Shown: positions 1-10,198 of the stretch, one piece after another
Numbering within the stretch: position 1 is the stretch's first letter
Layout of the letters: every line of letters starts with the position of its first letter
Origin: Setomelanomma holmii
Taxonomy: Eukaryota; Ascomycota; Dothideomycetes; Pleosporales; Phaeosphaeriaceae
Reading direction: 5' to 3'
Assembly (NCBI GenBank): GCA_010015745.1
Contig: ML978207.1
Location: forward strand, 156,980 to 220,979
Length of the DNA stretch: 64,000 bases
Notes under the pieces: model-generated
Told to the model about the DNA's origin: nothing
Database searches by the model: none
Seen by the model: only the letters and a program-made list of their open reading frames with translations
Position numbers and translations under genes: made by a program

Positions 1-408
1 CCCCATCCACACCATACACCAGACCCAGCAACACGCCTCGCGCGGCTATGTCTCTTCCTCGAAGCACAATTCGGCGAAGACGCCGTGTCACCTATCCGCT
101 TACCACGAAAATCCACTTCCACCACCGATCCCGCGACCAACGGCACCGATACCGCCATGCCCGACGTTTTCAGCGTCGCCGCGTCGCCCGAGATCACGTC
201 CGAGCTGTCGGCAGAAGACAAAGCGGAGTTGAAAAGGCTGCATAACCTAGGCATTCCGGTGCCGGGCATTGAGATTAGGTTCGATAAGTATGTGGCCAAG
301 GTGTGGTTGGAGAATCTGGAGGTCGAGTGTGCGAGTAATCCGTTGAGAGCGAGAGTTAAGGCGGTTGTGGAGAGGGGGGTGGAGACTGTTAGTGGGCTTT
401 GGACATAG
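1..408 (+). CDS. ysh1: 3' end of YSH1/CPSF73 mRNA 3'-end endonuclease (partial)
   Basis: This is the C-terminal 135 codons of the pre-mRNA cleavage and polyadenylation endonuclease YSH1 (CPSF73). The enzyme cuts pre-mRNA at the poly(A) site inside the nuclear CPF complex. The reading frame is open from base 1, so the start lies upstream of the window. The recognisable pieces are LFLEAQFGEDAV near codons 18-29 and the tail GIPVPGIEIRFDKYVAKVWL, both typical of the fungal YSH1 C-terminal domain. The metallo-beta-lactamase and beta-CASP domains are outside the window. The stop is TAG, followed directly by an AT-richer 3' flank. The gene converges on the transporter gene at 893-2824. I am fairly sure of the family; only the tail could be examined. 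Confidence 0.85.
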   Translation, partial: PHPHHTPDPATRLARLCLFLEAQFGEDAVSPIRLPRKSTSTTDPATNGTDTAMPDVFSVAASPEITSELSAEDKAELKRLHNLGIPVPGIEIRFDKYVAKVWLENLEVECASNPLRARVKAVVERGVETVSGLWT

Positions 409-892
409 ATGAGGAGTGAAACATGGTGGTGGAGGTGGGTTCACGAGGGTAAAGGTTTGGTGGTTGAGAGTGCGAATGTGATGGAGTAGGTGTTCCCAGG
501 TTGAAGCTTTGGTGGGTTTCTGCGAGGCGACGTAGACCATGATGGTTTCGTGGCTGGCTCATAATCAGGCTTTGTGATTGAAGTCTATCAGGCTTATATG
601 TTACATTTTCCACTTCTGCATAAATCTACAAAGGCATTCTAGTTCTACATGATATTTTCCCCTTGATGATGAAACTTTGGCGCGCTCGCTCGCTGATATG
701 AGAATGAACCTTTTTGAAACGCTCGCAGAATGCTGAACACGCTTGCTTGAAATGCAGATAACGCCGAAGGACATCCGATCCCAGGCTCCCGAGACACGAT
801 GGTAATGAAAGAGCATTCTGTTGGTTGCCGTGACCGACCGATCGTCTGGTCGTGGTGTCGAAGTCATTGGCCCGTCAAGTATTCAATAGCTC
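409..892. other. Intergenic, convergent 3' flanks
   Basis: This is the space between two genes that both end here, so it should hold their 3' untranslated regions. I see no coding frame with convincing protein character and no repeat. Confidence 0.6.
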
Positions 893-2824
893 TCACGCAT
901 CCCACAAATGCCGTCCCCTATCTCGCCGTATACTCCCATAATTCCAATCCTCATCTTCCTCAAGCAAACTCTCCATGATACTCCCGACATCCGTATTCGT
1001 CACTGTAATCGCGTCTTCCTGGTCCATTCTCTTCCTTACGCGATATACCTGCACCGTAACGTACGTGACCAGTGCAGTGCCAATGACGAACGCAGAAATT
1101 GCCAAAACCGTGTTGACTGGGATCGGATTACCGCCAAAATGTCCCTTGGTCAGTGCGTCGACGGCGGTTTGGGAGAGGTTGACAAGCCCGGAGAAACAGA
1201 TGATCGTTCCGTAGACGCGCCCGAAGGTTGCGAAGCCGAAGACTTTGGTCGCGTAGTCGGACATGGCGGAGTAGTAGAGTGGGCGCAGGAAGACGAAGAG
1301 AACGACGTTCACGTAGCCAGCCCACAGTGCTGAGATGGAGCCGATGATACCGATGGCGGTGATGATGATTACGAGAATGAGGAGGACGCCGGGTGTGCTG
1401 ACGTTGTCGAGTAAGGCGCCTAGGAATGGTGTGCTGATGACACCGCCGAGTGGAAGGGCCCAGTCGAAGAAGTCGTTGATCTTGGTGGCTGACTCGACGG
1501 AGTTGAGCATGTAGATATATTGTTCTCGAATCGTGGCGATGAAGTAATTCATCCTAACCATCTGTAAGACGGTGAGGAGCGTGAGGAGAATGAACCAGGG
1601 CGTGAGCATTTGTTCTCTTGCAGTCTTGTTGTGTAGTGCACCCCAGACACCTGATGCTTCTTGCTGGTCTTCGATCTTCTGCTCTTGCTTCTTGCGCCAT
1701 TGTGCGTCGCCGACGAGGTCGTCGAGCTGGCTCAGTCGTTGGCGTCGACGGGCACTGCGGGCTTTTCTGCGTCGCCAGATCTCATCGTCGGGCAGCTCGT
1801 CGTCTGAGGAGTGCACATCGCGCAAGTTGTCTTCAGCTCGATGGATCTTCATCTCCAGCTGTGGGACGGTCTTATAGGATTCGCTAGGTAAGATGGTCAA
1901 TTGAGCAATCGCGATTGCCAGTGGCACTACGAGGTACATGAGGAAGAAAGTCTGCGGCTTGAAGCCTCTGTTGCTAGCCTCGTATATGAGTCGGTAGAAT
2001 AAGAAGACTGCAGCGGAAGCATCAAATGCGCCTGTCACAAGCGCAACAATGCTGCCACCGTACTTGGGGAAGGCATTGGCGATCTGGAATGAAGGTAGGA
2101 AGACGAAGGTACCTCCTAGCGCTAGAAAGAAATTCCCTACTGTGTAGCCGTCGAACTGCTCAATCTGAAAGGCCAGGCTCATAAGGATGCTTCCCAGAGT
2201 AAGGCAAAGACAGCCAAGGAGAAGACACAATCTCGGGCCATAGCGGTCAAGCAAAGTTCCGACCGGTAGCGCTGATACGTTTGCAGTGGTGGACGCAAGT
2301 GAAAAGAAGAAGTTCAGACGCAGGTCTTGCTCGAAGCAAACCTCGACGTCGGCGTCGAGCTCTTCCACTGTGCAAAGGTCACGAAAGACACCTTCCTTGA
2401 TGAGAATTGGCTTGAGAGCGGCGAATCCAAAGACGATGCCGCTCGCAAACCAACAGCCAAGTACTGTTGCGATGACCTGGGCTACAATGCTTTGTTAGCG
2501 CTTAACGTTGTGACATTACCGAATTAGGCAAAATTTACCGATACGCTTCGTGGTTGAAACCTTATAAGGCGTCAATCCACCATACTCTTCACCAGCGACA
2601 GGTTCTTCGGGCTTCTTTATCGCATCATAGCTGATAACTCTTCTGACAGTCTTCCCAGGCACTCCCAAAAAGCCAGTGCCTGAAATGGCGCTCTCCAGAG
2701 AAAGCCGACGTTCCGCCGCGTGCTCGCGACTAATTTGCCGGTCGATCGGCGGTAAGAAGAGGTCGACTAGTGCTTCCTCCCGATCATGGCCTTCTTGCTG
2801 CGTAACGTGCTGAATGAGGGACAT
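893..2824 (-). CDS. fmp42: MFS transporter, FMP42/SLC43-like
   Basis: Major facilitator superfamily transporter of 624 residues, related to yeast FMP42 and the animal SLC43 family. Two exons fit: 2824-2539 and 2481-893. The 57-nt intron (2482-2538) starts GTAAAT and ends TAG, and it joins ...TTKRIG to AQVIATVLGCWFASG in frame. The protein has a long hydrophilic N-terminus, six membrane segments, and a charged central loop (around residues 300-370, rich in Arg/Glu with the segment DDEIWRRRKARSARRR). Another six membrane segments follow, then an acidic C-tail. LLDRYGPRLCLLLG is the MFS loop 2-3 signature. Members are amino-acid-type permeases or orphan transporters, so the substrate is unknown. 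The yeast protein has been reported from mitochondrial or vacuolar fractions, and location cannot be read from this sequence. Confidence 0.85.
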
Positions 2825-3690
2825 TCGAGCAGCAATTGGCTTCTCTCACGATGGGAATTGCAGGGCCAAAAAGGGGTCCAGTGGAAGTGAAGAAGTTTGG
2901 TCGCGCGGTTGCAAGAAAAAGTGGGCGAGACGGTCGGGTTAAGATTGATGCGCATACCCTGGCCTCATGCCATGGCCTGGATCGGACTCGCCGGGATCCC
3001 CCATGTGATCACTCATCTTGTCACTCTAGGAAAGTCACGATGCAAACTTTGATGTAGTTTCGAGATCTGCTTTGACCGCTGCAGTGCATTGTCGCTTGTG
3101 AAAGTGCCGGCAAACGGTGTTGTGCTCGGTGAGAAGGGTGGCTGATTGGCTAGTTAGTACAGTTGAGCTCTTATTGGCAGCTCAATCGCCGATCCCCTCG
3201 CGCAGGTTTATTGCAGGTTCCATGACTTTGGCACAGCTACTGCACATAAGCTGTAGATAACACCACCACAACAGGCTATTCTTCTGGAGATAAGATACCA
3301 ATCGATGGGTCGAAAGTACTTACTAACATTATTGCTCATATTTTCCAGGACCTCTCACTCTATAGGAGGGGGTATTTCTGGCCTGCTCCACGCCTTATGC
3401 TGGACATGAAGCATCACACAATGGACGTCGCCGGATCCAGAAACGCGACGCGCACACATGCGTTACATTCAACGCAGTATATGAATCGCCTGTAGTTCTG
3501 TGATGGCGAAGACGGCGCACTTCAGATTTGGTTGATCACAGCGACATTTGCTTCATCGACACGATGAGTAGTGAACATCTCTAGATGTGACAGCGAGTAG
3601 CAGATATGGCCTTCTCAACTTCAGCTCCGTGTCGACAAACTTTATAACAAACAATATCAATACCCCCTTTCGACGGCAACCTAGGTTCTC
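2825..3690. promoter_or_regulatory. Divergent promoter region
   Basis: This 866-base space separates the transporter start (minus strand) from the unknown gene at 3691 (plus strand). It has no supportable ORF. Two inverted CCAAT boxes (ATTGG) sit at 3145-3149 and 3173-3177, which could bind the fungal HAP complex. Function is inferred from position only. Confidence 0.4.
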
Positions 3691-5259
3691 ATGGGTACAA
3701 CTAATCGCGTCTCCAGCAACTCGGTGCATGTTAGAAGATCGAGCCTATTTCGGCAACTTCGAGATGCAGACAACGCAGATAGTAGCAAACACAACTCTGC
3801 AGCAAGCTCTTATCTGAGCAACGAGATATCGTATCCACTGCGCGACGATGGCCAAACGGTGGAAGTGCCGGCTGAAGGCGGCGAGTACAACGACGATGTC
3901 GATCAATTATCGCCTGAGGCAAGCCTAGAAGAAACCGCGGCATGGCTTGACGTTCTGTGCGAGAAAGAGCTAGCTTGTATGGACTGGACATCGGACTATG
4001 AAGGCTTAGCCCGTGAACGAACGGGTACAAGAGGCGAGGACTTGAACCTCAAAGTGCTGGACCGCATTCGCAGAGGTAAAGGAGCGCGCCGCGCTCGATT
4101 TGAGGATCTTCTCGCGCCACTGCGACTCGATGTACCCAAGGCATATCGCAAGAAGCCGATCAAGGAGACCTACCAGGAAATGGCGGTTGTCATTCGCACG
4201 TGGAATCAGCATGTCGCGAGCGTCGAAGAAGACTTCGAGGCTCGCAAAACGCTGATGACTGCGTTGTGCAATCGCATTGACTTCTTACATGCAGCTGTGC
4301 AAAAGCGTTGGACCGCCGACGCTCATGATAAAACCTGCAGGAATGTCCTTCTTGCTATACATGCATACCGGCCAGAAATAACAGACTTCGAAACTCAGGA
4401 TTCCACGGATCTTCTCATCATCATCTTGGCCCACATAGGCTTCGCAATTCCCGACATTGACGACCATCTCAAATACCTCATCTTCTTCACCTTAGTCAAA
4501 GAGCGATTGTACTCTGCGCATGCTGTGAACGCCGAGACTCGACAGCTGCTTGAACGCAACATCGCATTAGCGAGGCTAAACGGGTATACACAACAACGAG
4601 TAAGACACGAAAAGACATTGCGCGGCTGGATCAAGGATGGCTTCCGCCGCGAAGGTGAAACTATAGCTGGGCGCATCAAAGCAGCCCGACGAAGAATATA
4701 TCTGAAGTCTTTAGAAGGCTTGCAAGACCTCGTTATCCCGCAGACGGCCCTGAAGATCGTCCTCAAGGATCTTGTCTCCAGAACAGGCGCAACGGTCACT
4801 GTGAACCATGAAGCAGTGTCTCAGCGCTGGGCGCAATTGCTCGCAGGTAGCGAGATCGCCACCAGTCACCTAGAACCATCAACATGCCAACTCTTCGAAG
4901 AAGCCATAACGCATTACACCGCGGCAGCCGAAAACATAGCAGACATGGAAACGATCAATCACGAGCGAGTCTACACACGAGCTGTCAAATTCGCTGCTTT
5001 AGACGTTCAGACCCCTACTGAAGCTGATCGGCAGCAAATTGTAAATCTACGAATGGCTCATCCAGGAACGACAAAAATGATGAGCGACGCCATTCAAGGA
5101 CTAGCGGAGACCAAAACCAAGGGGGGGCAGACAATGCACAGTATGGCCGAGATCGAGGCCGAATTGGATACGATGCTCAAAGCAGCGGAGGAAATGAACG
5201 AGAAGTACGAACAATTCGAGGATTTGATGGAGAACGAGCTGGGTCTGACCGATCTCTGA
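3691..5259 (+). CDS. Unknown helical protein, 522 aa
   Basis: I do not recognise this gene. The single-exon frame starts at ATG 3691 and encodes 522 residues. After a polar N-terminus (about 90 residues), the rest is almost entirely predicted helix with many charged residues and no membrane segment or signal peptide. The C-terminal 60 residues look like a coiled coil (AEIEAELDTMLKAAEEMNEK). A Trp-rich segment near residue 85 (ETAAWLDVLCEKELACMDW) may mark a domain start. Cysteines are few and unpatterned. An upstream exon is possible because the first in-frame Met is close to the frame opening. The 3' flank runs toward the hAT insertion 280 bases downstream. It could be a lineage-specific protein. 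Confidence 0.7.
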   Translation: MGTTNRVSSNSVHVRRSSLFRQLRDADNADSSKHNSAASSYLSNEISYPLRDDGQTVEVPAEGGEYNDDVDQLSPEASLEETAAWLDVLCEKELACMDWTSDYEGLARERTGTRGEDLNLKVLDRIRRGKGARRARFEDLLAPLRLDVPKAYRKKPIKETYQEMAVVIRTWNQHVASVEEDFEARKTLMTALCNRIDFLHAAVQKRWTADAHDKTCRNVLLAIHAYRPEITDFETQDSTDLLIIILAHIGFAIPDIDDHLKYLIFFTLVKERLYSAHAVNAETRQLLERNIALARLNGYTQQRVRHEKTLRGWIKDGFRREGETIAGRIKAARRRIYLKSLEGLQDLVIPQTALKIVLKDLVSRTGATVTVNHEAVSQRWAQLLAGSEIATSHLEPSTCQLFEEAITHYTAAAENIADMETINHERVYTRAVKFAALDVQTPTEADRQQIVNLRMAHPGTTKMMSDAIQGLAETKTKGGQTMHSMAEIEAELDTMLKAAEEMNEKYEQFEDLMENELGLTDL

Positions 5260-5532
5260 GTTGTGAATGAAATTGATGTTCTACAACCCAGGCTTTTGAA
5301 CTCGAACTAGGTTTGTCTCAAGTAAAGTCTTACCCACTCTTCTCTATATCTATATAAATTTGGTCTTTCCCCTCGTTCCGTCTTCCCATCCCTCACGAAC
5401 TAAGCAACACTATCTGCTGTCTTACAACACACGTACATACCCCATGAGCCTGCACATGTAACCTTAACCAGTAATATGGCAAACCCGCCGAACCATCAAG
5501 CATGCTCGGTTCTATCCGTGTGACGAGGAACA
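5260..5532. other. 3' flank of the unknown gene, left border of the hAT insertion
   Basis: No gene is complete here. The last 70 or so bases read as an open frame that continues on the far side of the transposon (see 8742-8844), so part of this stretch may be an interrupted exon. Confidence 0.35.
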
Positions 5533-5540
5533 GACTGCTC
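5533..5540. repeat. Left 8-bp target-site duplication of the hAT element
   Basis: GACTGCTC directly abuts the element's first base and is repeated exactly at 8742-8749. An 8-bp duplication is the hallmark of hAT integration. Confidence 0.95.
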
Positions 5541-5561
5541 CAGCGTGTCCAACAAGAAGTA
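5541..5561 (+). repeat. Left terminal inverted repeat of the hAT element
   Basis: Twenty-one bases beginning CAGCGTGTCC match the reverse complement of 8721-8741 without a mismatch. The sequences diverge immediately afterwards. Confidence 0.95.
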
Positions 5562-5681
5562 CTACGGTACTATTAGCTCGGTTAGCTTACGCTACGGCCA
5601 CAAACCGAGTGAATTACTCACGGTGGTGACGCTATGGGAGGCCTGTGCTGCCCGTAACCGTACTACTGCTGCACGAGCCGA

Positions 5682-8330
5682 TTACTGGCCGTAAGCTGCC
5701 TCTGATTGGCTGAAGGAGCTGCTTGCCTGTGAAGAAGTACTAAAGGAGCTGTTTTCTTGGGAACCAGCTCCTCTCCCAGCGTGGATTTTATCGGCTTTTC
5801 TCTCCAAAATCTCGAACTCTTGGAGGGAGCTCTTTACCAGGCCTCGCTGTAACCAGCTCTTCTGCAACTGTATAGCTTGTATTGTAGCGCCGTCAAGGCG
5901 GTTGCGATCGTTGGTGACTGTTCGGCCAGCCTTACTAAAGGCGCGCTCGCACTCGCAGCTGGTGTAGGGGATAGAGAGGTAGTCGCTGGCAATTTTGAAG
6001 AGGATGGGATAACGGTGGCGACCGTATTCGAGCCACCAGGCCCATACTTGGTCTGTTCTGATCAGCTCAATCTCATCCTCACTCCCATTTGTATAGTCAA
6101 ATAGCAGAGAGTCGAAGTACTCGTCAAGTTGACTTGATCGCTTCTGACGCTTGTTCTTCGCATTAGTAAGCAGGTAGAGGTCCACCTCCATTGTGCGCTC
6201 GTAAAGGCTATCGCTGCTGCCACTTGGGAGCTTTCTCCGACTTAGTGGCTGCAAGAGCTCGTCCTCAGCCTGCTCCTCTTGAATATACTGCTTGTGGGTT
6301 CTGCGGATAGAGTCCTCGGCTTTCTTGTACCACACAGGAAAGCTCTTCCATTGAGTCTTGAACTACTGCAGGCGTAGCTTTGGGTGAAGCGCGGCGGCTA
6401 CAGCGTAAAAGCTGACGTCAAGTTTCATAAGAATGGAGTCGAAATAGACGTCAAGCTTGAGCTTCCCAAAGGAGACAGCATTTGAGAGGAATTCTGACTT
6501 GTTTGTGCGCTCGTTAGCCTCGCTATAGTGCGCCCACAAAGCTTGCAAATTAGGTAGTGTTTGCCAAAGAGATCCATACCCAGAGACGCTGTTGGAGCCC
6601 TCCAGGCGCTTAGTCATCTCATATGGAGGCTGGAGAAAGTCGACAAGCTCTGCAACCTCGTCCCACTCGTCGTCGGTGGGAGCGTCTGTAAGAGGACTGT
6701 AATCGAGGTCATCGTCGATATCGTTGTGGAGGCGGAGAGCTCGAATGAAGCGCTTAATTGAGTCCTTAAGCTCGAGGCAACGAAGGAGCATAAGATAGAC
6801 TGAATGCCAGCGGACGCCGCCGGCCTAACGCAGCTGCAAGGTGTTGTACTTGAAGAGAGAGTCCTCGGGATTGCTCTCCTTCTGCATTGAGAAGAAGAGC
6901 TCTCGTCGCTTATGGGATGCACACACTGCATTCACGAAGTTGTGTAGCTTGCCGACGACTCTAAGTTGTCGAATTTTCCTGAACTGATCACGCGGAGCAG
7001 CAGCAGCGATCTCCTCTTCCCATTTGCTAACCCCATCTCCATATATTGTAGCTTTGACGACGAGGTTGATGATATGGCCCGCACAGCGCATGCGGTTGTC
7101 GGCCGTAATGTAGATGCTCGGATAGAGGTTGAGAGACTTGATGAGCTCGGCGTTGTTACTGGAGGCGTTATCACCCACAAAGCAATGGAATTTTCGCGCG
7201 ATTCCAAATTCGTCGAGTACGTCGCGTACGATAGAGCCTTGGGCAGCCCCAGTATGATCTCTGTATAGGTTGTAGAAGGCGATCAAGAAATCTTGTTGTT
7301 TGAAGTCGGCATCTGACATGTATTAGATTATTTTGGTGTTCTTGCTCAAACGGCACTAGGGCTCACCGCTCGCTCAAGTTGGAATTAGCGGCCGGGGAAA
7401 GCGGCAGGATACGGTAAGACCTGCCGTTTAGGGAGACTTACCGACGAAATGGGCAACAACTCCAAGAAAGCTCAAATAGTTAGATGACGTCCATACATCT
7501 AAGCTTACGCTTATCCTTGACTTTGAGCCGTCCAAAAGCGCCTCTACCTGGCTCTATCTCTCCTTGAACATGCTCAGGACGTAGCTCCACATTGTGCTCT
7601 TCGAACTCGGTAGTGCTGGGAGGAGACTGCTGCGGTTCCATGTAAGTAACCCTTGAAGAGCTGGTGCAACACCATTGCCAAAGCTAACGTCCTTGAGGAT
7701 CACCCAGTCTACGAGCGCTGCCTGTAAGGCCTCTTCTTGCCACGGCGAGTGAGATATACTACTACCCAACCCAGCTACCTTTGCTGCTTTGAATGGCGAC
7801 GAAAATCCAGGCTTTGAGGGCGTCTCTGGGAGCAAGCCGGTGGCAGGATCGATGCGGTGGACCTTCCTCATATGAGAGACAATATGGGCAGTACCGCATA
7901 CAACTTTAGCGTCTTCTCTGGCTCTAGCAAGGTGGCAGAGTCGGCAAAGCCAGAGCTTCAAGAGCGTGCCGTCAGCCTTGTTATACTCAAGCTCAACACC
8001 AAATTTCCATATATCGGAGGCCTTCCTCGCCCCAAGAAGAGCGCTCTTGTGCCTCACTTTATAGCCTATTCGGTTGTCCGGTAGCCTATCTCCCTCAAGG
8101 TGTATATGGCCAAAGTTGACCTCGAAACGCTCTCCAATAACGCCACTAAGTTTCCCATCGGGATACTCGTGAGATCGCCCAATAGAGGTGGCCGACGAGG
8201 AGCTTGAGGAGGGCAGCGGCGAGGATGGCGGAGCTCGAGCTTTGGCCAATTGTTTGGAGGCAGCAGAGTGGATGACGGATGCAACAATAGGACTGGCAGC
8301 AGCCAATGAGAGACAAGAGTGGAGGCTCAT
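5682..8330 (-). pseudogene. hAT transposase with three in-frame TAG codons
   Basis: One reading frame encodes a whole hAT transposase if three TAG codons are passed over (7554-7556, 6825-6827, 6363-6365); there is no frameshift. A 129-nt intron (7313-7441, GTAAGT...CAG) joins VVAHFV to DADFKQQDF. Domain order: a low-complexity N-terminus; a BED-type zinc finger (WLCRLCHLARAREDAK...HMRKVH); the catalytic segment with SVSLDVWTS and GDNASSNN, the latter holding a catalytic Asp; RCAGHIINLVVKA; and the C-terminal dimerisation domain (WWLEYGRHRYPILFKIASDY, then CECERAFSKAG). The first in-frame ATG is at 8330. The frame is open up to about 8450 without an ATG, so an upstream exon is possible. Each TAG can arise from CAG or TGG by one transition. 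The protein is probably dead, unless the stops are suppressed. Confidence 0.9.
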
Positions 8331-8720
8331 GATAGGTAGAGAGACTTGGAGAGATCTGCTGTGAGATCTACTGTAGAGAAGAGTAGGTTTCCAAAGAGCA
8401 GATGGAGCAGCAAAGATGGGATGAGGTGGCAAGTAACCATCACCTCCACCATCACCAGCAGCCTCCTATAGCTCCCCAGAGAACAACAACGCGTCGCGTG
8501 GCGCGCTCGTGTCTGAAACTACAGGTATTCTGCTAACAAAGCGAGACGGTGATAGGACGCGGCTGGCAGCCGCTCTTCCGCTCGAAAATTTGCTTGTTAT
8601 ACTGCAGTATGCCGTACTACGGCTCCCAAAACGTCACCATACGCCCTACGCTACTACCTCCTTCACACTTGGCTACTTAGTGCTTATTAAGCAGTACAAC
8701 CGTACAGTAAGCCGTAGCAC

Positions 8721-8741
8721 TACTTCTTGTTGGACACGCTG
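8721..8741 (-). repeat. Right terminal inverted repeat of the hAT element
   Basis: Perfect inverted copy of 5541-5561, followed at once by the second copy of the target duplication. Confidence 0.95.
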
Positions 8742-8749
8742 GACTGCTC
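8742..8749. repeat. Right 8-bp target-site duplication of the hAT element
   Basis: GACTGCTC, identical to 5533-5540. Confidence 0.95.
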
Positions 8750-9317
8750 CCGGAGCGCGAGACGTCAACATCAACGTTCCTGAAGCGCCGTTGAGCAACG
8801 AGCCAACCATAAATATCGGGATGGGACAAGTGTCCTTCTCATAGGACGATATCATCGTGAGTGCCAGAATGTGTGGGCATTGTGTACTTGGCATATACAT
8901 CGCGCTCTATATCCTCTACCATGGCTACGCAGTATATTGTTCATTCACAACTCATGTATACACAATGCCATCTAATCACAACGCACGATTGCGCGACTCT
9001 ATAGCAATGCTTCCAACTTTCACTATATCAGCCGAACCAAAACCATCAGAATGCCTCCTTCTACGACCTTCAAGATCCCCGACATGCCTTTCGCACGCAC
9101 CAAAAGCTTTCAGGCTGGTCCTGAAACCTTGAATGCTGGTACGAAAGACTCATTGCCGCACGAGCAGGTCTTTACCTTCGCCCAGGTGGCGGAGATGAGC
9201 GATGCTACGTACTGGCAGGATTGGAAGATAGAGTCGTCTGGCGATGACCAGTATGATGCTTTCATGGCTTTGATACTCCGCACTTCTGCGATATAGTAGA
9301 GCTATGCCATCAAATAG
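8750..9317 (+). other. Flank right of the hAT element, with possible exons
   Basis: Bases 8750-8844 are open and coding-like (segment DVNINVPEAPLSNEPTINIG, then TAG) and join in frame with sequence left of the transposon. Bases 9051-9296 form an 81-codon frame starting MPPSTTFKIPDMPF. It may be a first exon of the next gene, but I could not find splice sites that join it in phase. Confidence 0.3.
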
Positions 9318-10198
9318 ACGGTCATGTGGGTGTGGATGCTGGTGTCGAGTCAGCTTCTTCGCAGATACCGTTGGCGACAGTAACGCTGGATGACTTGCAA
9401 GGTCTCAACGTGCCTGTGGTAGCAGGAGGACTATCAGCATCGGCGTCCTGGGCTCACATGCGCAACGAGATGGATGTTTGCTTTGAGAAGAGGCCCGAGA
9501 TTAAATCTAGCGTCAAGTCGTATCCTAGTTCGGGCGCTGAACATTACTCGGCCCACTCACATCGTGAACCAGTCAGCAACGACTCCAATGAATTGCTATG
9601 GCCAAACGACGCAGTTCTTACCGAGGCGTTTTCGGCAAAGAATCTCAACCAGGATCTGCTTCGCTGTGCCCATGTACGAGAGCCAGGTGTGGAATACCCA
9701 GACAATGGAATCCACTACCTGGTCACGGAACTTGCGCGGGCCCACCGTTTTTTGAAGCTCCGGCCACGCTGGCGATCTATGAAGTATATCGCAGACTGGA
9801 CGCGTGAGATGTATGCGCTGCTCACAGCCGTCGAGAACGAAAAGAATGGCCTCCAGCCTTGGGAACCGCTGTCTGAGGTGCTGAACGAATATGTCACAGC
9901 ACTAGACGATTACCAGTCCAGCACAAACATCATCACACAGAACTTCTGCAGGAAGACGAAAACCAAGATGGTAGATACCATGATAGATGTCACGGTAGAT
10001 ATGATGGCAATGGAAAGCGAATTGCAATGTCTCATGGCTGACCTGCCTGGGCTTCGCTTCACACCGGCTATCAAGCTGATGAAGCAAATCATTGACGAAG
10101 ATTGTGAAGAACAAGGAAGCTTACTTCTATGGACCATTCCGGAGACTGAGGGGCGCTTTAGAACCCGGTTGTCTTCTGCTTGGACCTGGACAGACTGA
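9318..10198 (+). CDS. Unknown protein, paralogue of the gene at 11604
   Basis: I do not recognise the family. The frame is open from an acceptor-like AAATAG ending at 9317 to the TGA at 10196-10198, about 290 residues. Its first ATG is 45 codons in, so an unlocated upstream exon supplies the real start. Two blocks recur in the protein at 11604-12434. One is a mid-region with W-x-REMYALLTAVENEKNGLQPW followed by EPLSEVLNEYV. The other is a C-terminal block with ELQCLMADLPG and, later, DEDCEEQGSLLLWTIPE. No signal peptide, membrane segment or catalytic motif is visible. The protein is mostly helical and probably intracellular. It looks like a lineage-specific family that expanded by local duplication. 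Confidence 0.6.

Larger units (their letters stand above)
5541..8741 (-). mobile_element. hAT-superfamily DNA transposon, full length
   Basis: The element is 3201 bp and is bounded by a perfect 21-bp inverted repeat (5541-5561 and 8721-8741, beginning CAGCGTGTCCAA) and by the exact 8-bp target duplication GACTGCTC. It carries one transposase gene on the minus strand. The CTACGG motif recurs just inside both ends, as expected for subterminal transposase-binding sites. The perfect termini and target duplication suggest a fairly recent insertion, although the transposase frame is interrupted by three stop codons. It lies between an unknown gene ending at 5259 and a second unknown gene beginning near 9.3 kb. 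Confidence 0.95.
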
